Source of the DNA: Azolla caroliniana
Lineage: Eukaryota > Polypodiophyta
DNA: 64,000 bases
Assembly (NCBI GenBank): GCA_043228905.1
Contig: JBHGNT010000015.1
Coordinates: forward strand, 11,160,001-11,224,000
Direction of reading: 5' to 3'
In this document: positions 57,036-64,000 of the stretch, piece after piece
Layout: each line of letters begins with the position of its first letter
How positions within the stretch are numbered: position 1 is the first letter of the stretch
The notes under the pieces: model-generated
Seen by the model: the letters and a program-made list of their open reading frames with translations, nothing else
What the model was told of the DNA's origin: nothing
Database searches by the model: none
Position numbers and translations under genes: made by a program

Positions 57036-57570
57036 TGTTGGGAAATCGGTCCCTCTAGATGGGATCCGGTTATGGATGAAGAGGAACTGGTGAGAACCGG
57101 AAGAGAAGACATATTTGTAAATATGTTTTGAATAAGCCTATTGAGGCTATATTTGTAAATAGTCCTAAGTTCATATAAGTATAAATATGACTTAGGGCAA
57201 TCACTTTATGTGAGTTGTAGTCATATTGTTGTATGTGTATAACTGTTGCATAGAGTGAGTGACAAAGAAAGAGAGAGTGAGTGAGATGAAGAACGGTTTC
57301 TGTTGTAACCACTACTTGGCGAAGAAACAAACGTCGAGGTTGTTGCCTCTGAGTCTCTGATTGTACCTTTCTCATATAGTGATAGTTCGGAGCCTGTGGG
57401 CTCCCGTGGTTTTTCCCTATTAGGGTTTTCCACGTAAACGTCCTGTGTACTCTCTATCGACTCGTGTGTGAACGAGTATGTATCTTTATTCCCATTTCTA
57501 TGTTTGATCCTTAGATGAAGTTATTCAAGACTCGGTTGTGGCCGAGCAATATTCTGCGCTATTCTCTTCA
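57036..57570 (+). repeat. 5' LTR of a Z-type Copia element
   Basis: About 535 bp from TGTTGGG to CTCTTCA, followed by AAC and the primer-binding site TAGTATCAGAGCG (one mismatch to the usual TGG start). It matches the 3' LTR at 43923-44461. Confidence 0.78.
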
Positions 57571-57599
57571 AACTAGTATCAGAGCGAACAACACAAGAA

Positions 57600-57999
57600 A
57601 TGGAAGAATCGTTCGGCGGCATGTTCAAGATCACCGACTCCAACTACTCAGTCTGGACGTCACAAATGAGGGATATGTTGGTGGTTAAAGATCTTTGGTT
57701 TCCGGTTCAATTCGGGGACAAGAGATCGGATAATATCAACGCCACAGTGTGGGAGGTGATGCACATGAAGATGACGACATATATCCAATGCTTCATCGAC
57801 ATCAGCCTATACAACAACTTCAATGAAGAGAGCGAGGCTCAAGAACTCTAGGAGAAGATTGACATCATGTTCCAGAACAAGAATGTCATTAATCAGGTTT
57901 CGGTGTTCCGGAAGCTAGTGAGGCTCCGGTACTGGGATGGCTCCAATATGGCTGAGCACATCAATGCCTTCCAGGGACTGATTGTTACGGGCATGACCA
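57600..57999 (+). pseudogene. Gag start of the Z-type Copia element
   Basis: Begins MEESFGGMFKITDSNYSVW, then WEVMHMKMTTYIQCFID and, after a stop at 57849, NMAEHINAFQGLI, the core of the UBN2/Copia gag fold. A gypsy LTR interrupts it at 58000. Confidence 0.78.
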
Positions 58000-58442
58000 T
58001 ATAATATCCCGTGGTGAGAATTTACTGTAGTATTCTATACACGTGGATAAGTGTGAGGGTTAAGCGAGAGTGTAAAGAAGGGGAGGATTACTTTTAATCC
58101 TCGGGATTGAGACAACCCATTAGGCCAACTGTGAACTTGCTTGGGAGCCTTGGGTATCGCTATAAAAAAGAGGCCTAGCTACCCTCATTTCATCAACTTT
58201 TAACTACTTCCAGACTCTGTTTCGTGGTGGTTCAATTCTTGTAGTGAGCGCGCCAGCACCAGGTATGACTCGACGCCACAGCGGTGGTATGAGACGTCGA
58301 TCGAGGCTCGAGTCTGTCTCGATCCCTTCGCTCGGGGGTGGTCGGGTGGATCGACCCCCTTCTTTCTCTCTCTCCTTTCTATCTATCTATCTATCATTCT
58401 TTTCTCCTTATCATACGCTTACATTACATCATATCTCTAATA
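58000..58442 (+). repeat. 5' LTR of gypsy element W'
   Basis: Starts TATAATATCCCGTGG (first bases probably mutated from TGTAA) and ends CTCTAATA before GTTGGTATCAGAGC. It lies inside the Copia gag ending at 57999. Confidence 0.75.
58161..58167 (+). promoter_or_regulatory. TATA box in the W' LTR
   Basis: GCTATAAAAAAGAGGCC about 160 bp into the LTR is a canonical TATA box with expected transcription start near 58195. It is the natural U3/R promoter of the element. Confidence 0.6.
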
Positions 58443-58692
58443 GTTGGTATCAGAGCTCATGTTCTAATGTTTCTTTTGTTGTCTTTTGTCTTCTTGATTG
58501 ATGGTGATCGATCGATGTGCGGTCGGCCTTGATCCAGACAACGATCCCTTCTATTTTTTTTAGTAATCTTTCTTGTTTTTTTCTCTATTTTTTCTTCTCC
58601 ATTCTAATCATGTATATGGTCATATGTAATTTTTTTTTCCATTAATTCAATAATGTTGTAGTGGTAATTAATTGGTTATATAAAATGTTTAC

Positions 58693-58945
58693 ATATGTGC
58701 ACGAGGTCAATACCTCATTTGACATATATTTAATATGTGATTAGTGTCGTATGCATACGAGGTTAATACCTCAATTACGCATTACGTTCACAAACACATG
58801 TTGCGTTTGCATATGAGATCATTACCTTGATTTGTATGTAAATGATATGTGTTTGGTATCGTATGCGTATGAGGTCAATACCTCAATTTCCTATTACGAT
58901 TAACCCTTATTTTTAGATGTTTCATGTGCGTAGAGAGTATATGCC
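58693..58945. repeat. 57-bp tandem repeats with a GAGGTCAATACCTC palindrome
   Basis: Four diverged units start at about 58693, 58750, 58807 and 58864, each with GAGGT(CAAT)ACCTC or a near version, then an AATT block and a GTATG start. They lie in the untranslated leader between primer-binding site and gag of element W'. Confidence 0.7.
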
Positions 58946-60078
58946 TCGATTACGTATCTCGATTACACCATTTTTGGCTATTTTATATTACGATTTCCTT
59001 TATGTATGCATATGTGGTCACGTGTATACGTATTTGATCGTATATATGTGATAATATACATATGTGTATATAAGTTCTTATGTGATTTGAATATCGAATT
59101 TTTTCCTTTTCGAGGAAAGGATCTTGGTGGCCGTCCTCACATTTTTGTGAGAAGGGCGTTGTCACCATCACTTTTTCAACAAATTTTTATTGTTGACATC
59201 CCCATTGGTGACTTTGATTTCATTACGTAATGAAACAATCTTAGCCACAATGGTGTTGAGAACGTAGGGCTTGACCAACTTGATGTGAGGTCGCTCTTAT
59301 GACACACATATCCAACATCCCTCCCTCATTACATGGATATGATGCCACCATGGGATCATTCTTATGAAAGGCATTTGTAATGACATAACCATGTGATGGG
59401 CTACGTGGGCCTAGTACGAAAAGAGGGCTCATTTGGCTTGACCATTAGGTTGTCCTTTGCGTATGCCATCATAATTATGAGACTTGAGGTTAGGTAACGT
59501 ACCAATAAAGTTTGTGGTAAATGAGGGGGAAATAAGGACTCTTGACATATATGTTTCTTTTAAAAAAACATATATGGGCAAATGCCTCGCATATCTCTTA
59601 TACGCATTAAATATTAAACATTCAAGAAGGGAAACTGGCTTGGTTGGGTCAAGTGTTTAATGCATTTGTTCTCAAGGTCTCGAGTTCAAATATGACCAAG
59701 ACCATACATATGACTATAACACATGTTTAGACTTCAGGTCTAAATGCACTTCGGGGTCCTCGTAATAGGACTTAAATAGCCGAAACCACATATGTGGGCA
59801 TTGAAACATAGTTTATTGTTAACATTTTTTTCGTGTATAAACTATTCATGATTCGAACATTCATGGTTGAGCCTCGGGGAGCCGCCCCCATGGTTTTTAA
59901 AACACCTTTGTGTTACAATAGTAACCTGATCTTCAACCTCATCTCATACGTCTAGAGGGGTATTGACGTGAGATCATGATATCGATTAATGTTTGCCCAT
60001 GATATGTTTACATCATGACATGATGTTATGACTATTTGTCTGACGTTATCCTATTTCTTTGCCAGAAATAATCATTCA
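58946..60078 (+). other. Rest of the W' leader, no gene seen
   Basis: About 1.1 kb without recognisable coding domains between the repeats and the gag ATG at 60079. A block at 59640-59700 (TTGGTTGGGTCAAG, then GAGTTCAAATATGACC) looks tRNA-like. Confidence 0.5.
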
Positions 60079-61030
60079 ATGGCTCAAAATAATGACCCGA
60101 TGTCATCCGCTCAAGTGGAAGGAACTCAAGGGAATCTTCCTGGACAAATGTCCATTGAGATGTATTTTTCACAAATAAGCCAATACCTTAGTTTCACCGC
60201 TCAACAGATCACCGCAATCTCAAAGTGCTCTCGAGGCACATGTCATTAGTTTACAATGTGAGACTAATAGACCTGATGAGCGACAAGGTGAACCATTGTT
60301 TGTCGTTAAGCCATTTATGGGAGAAAATAAGGAAAGAACCGAAGAAACAATCTGCACGTGGTTGGGCCGATGGGAGTCTCATTTTGAGCTCTATCCCATG
60401 CTAGATAGTACGAAGATTGCATATGTCGGCCGAGAACTAGGGGGTAAGGCCGCCGCCGGGTGGCATGGGCTCCGAACTTTGGCGAAATTGCCCGATACCT
60501 GGAGAGATTTTGTCACAGTTTTTAAGGGCCAATTTCTGCAACCTCCCTCTCGAACCGAGGCAACACAAGCTTTAATGAACCTCTCTAGCAGGAAGTTTTC
60601 CTCACTAGAAGACTATGTTCACCATGCTAGAACCAAATCCAAAATTCGAGTCTAGAAGGGGAGAAGTAGTTAATAGCTTGTTTTGTCAATGGCATCCCCA
60701 ATTCAGACTATCACTAGATAACGATAAGGATCCAAAATCCTTCGAAGCGGCCGTTGAAATAGTTCTTCGATATCAACACACTTCGAAGAAGGACCACAAC
60801 AAACCCAATGAAGCTCCCAGGACTAAGAAGTTGCAATTCGCTAGGAAATGCAAGACACCCAACGAATTCATGGATCGCGATTATAAGCGACAACATCTTT
60901 TTTGCATATTCTGTAGAAAGAAGGGTCATACAAAAGAGCAATGTCGAAAGCTCCAACGGAAAGAGCACGACAGCAAAGCTAAAGCTACAAACCATAAAGG
61001 TCAGATTCCTAATGTCCTTCAGGTCTATAC
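60079..61030 (+). pseudogene. W' gag
   Basis: The ATG at 60079 (MAQNNDPMSSAQVEG) starts a frame that shifts near 60220. The retrotransposon gag core is at 60296-60652 (WLGRWESHFELYPM, then KAAAGWHGL). Another shift leads to KDPKSFEAAVEIVLRYQ and the zinc knuckle CIFCRKKGHTKEQC (60905-60946). It forms the particle shell in active relatives. Confidence 0.82.
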
Positions 61031-61537
61031 ACATCATTTAAGTAATTTTCAATGTTCTTTCCCCAACTATGTACTGGGTCCCAATGGTTTACTATGTGCA
61101 AACGGGTATATCAATGGATATGCCGTACAATTTTTGTTTTATTCGGGAAGCTCACACAACTTTGTGAATGATCATTTGGTTCAGATATGGGGAATCCAAC
61201 CCACCGTAAGTGATCACACCTATATGGTGCACTTGGATGATGGAAGAGTACAATACATCAATGGGGCGATTCATTCATTAGGAATTTCTATTGATACCTA
61301 TATAGAGGAAGTAGACTTCCATGTAATGAATCTTTGTACCACTGATGTAATACTAGGTTATCCGTGGTTCTATAATAAAAACTCTTCTTTATCTATTGAT
61401 TGGGTTCATCATTCAATAACTTTTATACTGAACGATTGTACTCATTTTATTCAATGTGAAAAAAAACAATCCCTCTCGATTGTTTCCTCTCCATTAATAT
61501 CCGAGTTGTCTTGTTCTACTCTATTTCGTACACACGT
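61030..61537 (+). pseudogene. W' aspartic protease region
   Basis: Same frame as the end of gag: GPNGLLCANGYINGYAVQFL, then a damaged active site FYSGSSHNFVNDHLV where Asp-Ser-Gly should be (Tyr in place of Asp), then CTTDVILGYPWFYNKNSSLS. It ends where the hAT-like element begins. Confidence 0.78.
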
Positions 61538-62146
61538 ACAAAATGGGCCCGATTTCGGCTTAAACCGAACCGAACCGTTAAACCATGGTTTAAAGGTTTA
61601 AAAGTTCCAAAATAATTAAATGTCATGGTTTGGTTTTAATTAATAATAAACGGTTCGGTTTCAGTTCGGTTTGGTTATGAAACTAGGGTTTATAGGTTTA
61701 TAGGTTTGGTTTATAGGTTTATAGGTTTTTGGGCTATCTTTTTTTATCCATTAAATGTTTATGTAATTTAATGGTTTAATTAATGTTTTTCATTGGTTTA
61801 ATTCACTTAACTTAATTGTTTATTTAATCTAATGGCTCAATTAATCTTATTTACTTATTTATTTATTTTAACATAAATGCTTATTTAATTTTGTGTATTT
61901 TTATTTAATTAATTTTTTAATTAGCTTGGCTTAAATGTGGTTAGGTTTAAACTTTTTATTAAATGGTTCGGTTTGGTTTTAACTTTTCCCTAAACGGTTT
62001 TGGTTTAAATGGTTTAGTTTACCTTTTCTTTTAAATGGTTTGGTTTAAATGTTCGAATGTTCATAAACGGTTTGGTTTGGTTTTTGTTTTATATAAAGGG
62101 TTTGGTTTGGTTTCAAGGCATAGAAACTGAACCAGGCCCATTGCTA
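61538..62146. mobile_element. hAT-like element (609 bp) inside gypsy W'
   Basis: Same family as 13311-13860: the left part ATGGGC..GATTTCGGCTTAAACCG matches its 5' end and the right end reads GCCCATTGCTA. The subterminal GGTTTGG arrays are shared. The left terminus is degraded and no matching 8-bp flanks are seen. About 450 bp of gypsy coding (the link from protease to the start of reverse transcriptase) is missing at this point. Confidence 0.72.
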
Positions 62147-62745
62147 TGTGTATTAATTACCAACGCTTGAATAAAGTGACGATCAAGAATTCATATCCAT
62201 TGCCCCAGGCTGACAATCTAATTGACCGTCTCTAGGGAGTTTGGTATTTTATAAAACTTGATCTCCGTACTGACTACCATCAAATTCGTATAAGTGAGGA
62301 CGATGTTCCTAAAATGGCATTTCGTACGTGCTATGGCCATTATTAGTTTTTGGTTATGCCTTTTGGTTTGACCAATGCTCCGACTACATTTCAACAATAA
62401 ATGAATGACATTTTCTGAGAACAACTTGGAAAATTTGTCGTTATTTTCTTGGATAATATTTTAGTTTATAGCCGTACATTTCAAGAACATGCTAAACATG
62501 TCCGCTTTGTTTTACAAACATTGCATGACAAACAGTTTTATGTGAAGATCTCAAAATGTGAGTTCTTCAAGAAATCAATTACTTATCTTGGACATCTCAT
62601 AACCGAACGAGGACTTGAAATTGATCCTTCTCGCATCGAGAAAATCAAGCTTTGACCCACTCTTCGGAATATTCGTGAAGTTCGATCATTCCTTGGTTTT
62701 GTCGAGTTTTTTCGAAAATCCCTTCATAATTACTCCCAATTGACG
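62147..62745 (+). pseudogene. W' reverse transcriptase
   Basis: Enters at [17 protein letters not shown], passes VMPFGLTNAPTTFQQ (62354-62399) and reads VIFLDNILVYSRTF at 62440-62475, where the catalytic FLDD/YLDD has become FLDN. It then continues to YLGHLITERGLEIDPSRIEK and RSFLGF. Four stops are present. Loss of the second catalytic Asp would by itself abolish activity. Confidence 0.82.
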
Positions 62746-63270
62746 ACGCCGTTTACTGATCTTCTAAAAGGTCAAACGCGTAAGTCTACAAAACCTATTG
62801 TCTGGAATGCCACACTAGACCTCACCTTTAAGGAACTCAAGGACTTGGTGTGCAAGGTTCCTTCGCTTCTTTTAGCTGTTCCTTCAAAACCTTTTGAGGT
62901 TGAAACCGATGCAAGCGATTATGCTATTGGTGTTGTCTTATATCAAGATGGTAAACCAATAGCATTCGAGAGTAAGAAACTTGATTCTGCTCAATGTCAG
63001 TATACCGTTTAAGAAAAGGAGTTATTTGCAGTTATACATGCACTCCAAACATGGCATCATTATCTTTATGGAAATCGTTTTGTGGTAACTACGGACAAGA
63101 CCTGAAAGGTCGTAAGGAAAGATGGGCTGATCTCATGCAGGACTTTGATTTTTCCATACGATATCGTAAAGGTTCCATGAACATTGTCGTGGATGCACTA
63201 AGTCGCATCCGTGAAGTTAACATGCTTAACTTCACTAAAATAACATTAGATCTTTATGATCACCTTTGAG
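62746..63270 (+). pseudogene. W' RNase H
   Basis: FTDLLKGQTRK, then FEVETDASDYAIGVVLYQDG with the first catalytic Asp, SKKLDSAQCQYTV, a stop where Glu is expected (TAAGAAAAGGAG), and RYRKGSMNIVVDALSR with the last catalytic Asp region in a shifted frame. Confidence 0.8.
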
Positions 63271-64000
63271 GAAAGTATCTTGATGACAGTTATCTTGCGA
63301 AATATTGGGCAAGAGTTGAGTTTGGAACAGACACCACCACATCCTCGAAGGAATACTTCCACATTGCTAATGGTCTGCTCTACCGTAATGGGAAGGTTTG
63401 TGTTCTAGATTTGCCTGAGGTCAAAAAGAGAATTATTTTTGAATGCCATGATGCACCCTCTGCGGGGCACCCTGGAATACATCGTACACTCGTTCTCATC
63501 TCCACTCAATTCTATTGGCCTAAGATGCGTACTGACATACATAGCTATGTGACTAAATGTCACCAATGTCAGGTTAACAAAGTTGAGCGACTTTAAGCCG
63601 CAGGACTTTTACATCCCTCGGACATTCCCAATAATAAGTGGGAAAGTATATCCATGGATTTTATTGCTAGTCTTCCTCGCATCCAAAAAGGCCATGATGC
63701 CATCTGGGTTGTGGTTGATAGACTAACTAAAATAGCCAAATTTATTGCTACGAAAACCACGGTGACAACTCCTGAATTGGCTTACCAATTCGTTGACGAG
63801 TTATTTCGTTTTTATGGGTTACCGATGGATATCGTGAGTGATCGAGATCCAAAGTTTACTAGTGACTTCTAGACGCAAGTCTTTAAGAAGTTAGAAACTA
63901 CGTTGAGCATGAGCTCCACAAATCATCCTCAATCCGATGGACAGACAGAATGAGTAAATCAAATTATTGAGGACATGCTTCAAGCATACGTTGGTACAAA
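63271..64000 (+). pseudogene. W' integrase, cut by the window end
   Basis: The zinc finger HDAPSAGHPG ... CHQCQVNK lies at 63440-63580. After a stop the core reads DFIASLPRIQKGHDAIWVVV (first Asp), IVSDRDPKFTSDF (second Asp) and HPQSDGQTE (Glu region) at 63652-63950, with stops in between. The C-terminal part is outside the window. Confidence 0.82.

Larger units (their letters stand above)
58000..64000 (+). mobile_element. Ty3/gypsy element W', 5' LTR to integrase, cut by the window end
   Basis: LTR 58000-58442, primer-binding site TGGTATCAGAGC at 58445-58456, a 1.6-kb leader, then gag, protease, a hAT-like insertion, reverse transcriptase, RNase H and integrase in gypsy order. The 3' part lies beyond the window. 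It is of the same family as the interrupted fragment at 49030/55099. Stops and frameshifts occur in every domain. Confidence 0.85.

Overview
This is plant nuclear DNA, most likely from an angiosperm. It holds two host genes with plant-only or plant-typical relatives at the left end, followed by about 43 kb of nested, mostly broken LTR retrotransposons. The host part is AT-rich with many microsatellites, and one gene is cut into short exons by long introns. There is no sign of bacterial organisation (no operons, no ribosome-binding sites).

Region 1-20 kb: an intronless RLP44-like receptor-like protein gene lies on the minus strand (3368-4288) with a microsatellite-rich promoter. It is followed by an old Copia 3' end (7290-8186) that keeps a 217-bp LTR. 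A multi-exon gene of the mitochondrial K+-H+ exchange-related (Mit_KHE1-like) family starts at 9137 on the plus strand. Eight exons join in frame to 17927; the gene ends either at a stop at 17988-17990 or in a ninth exon ending at 19957. Its introns hold short non-autonomous hAT-like elements (one with a perfect 8-bp target duplication), a LINE-type reverse transcriptase relic and small tandem duplications.

Region 20-28 kb: an apparent LTR end (TGTTACGCCCC) sits right behind the host gene. Then comes a bounded Copia element (20757-24559, target duplication TATTA) that has gag, protease and integrase but no reverse transcriptase or RNase H. Next are the 3' end and LTR of a relative, and a decayed coiled-coil reading frame of unknown origin.

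Region 28-44 kb: nested insertions. A chromodomain Ty3/gypsy element on the minus strand (28393-33986) sits inside a Copia RNase H region. A second gypsy element was hit by Copia element X (target duplication CATAC), and X was hit by Copia element Y. The gypsy element itself lies against the end of Copia element Z. About 2.6 kb of this nest (Y LTR, X LTR, gypsy 2, Z end) is present twice, 5.6 kb apart.

Region 44-58 kb: a duplicated RNase H fragment joined to a Z-type LTR occurs at 44570 and again at 56387. A transposase-like gene fragment is split by an intron full of palindromic AGCTAATTAGCT repeats (45500-47700). A truncated Copia gag+LTR follows, and then a full-length Copia element V on the minus strand (49312-55098, target duplication CACCC) inserted into a gypsy gag gene.

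Region 57-64 kb: a Z-type 5' LTR and gag, interrupted by a plus-strand gypsy element (58000 to the window end). That element carries 57-bp palindromic leader repeats and a hAT-like insertion in its reverse transcriptase region. No retroelement has a full set of uninterrupted frames, so all are treated as decayed. Coordinates of element edges come from matching LTR ends, primer-binding sites and target duplications by eye.
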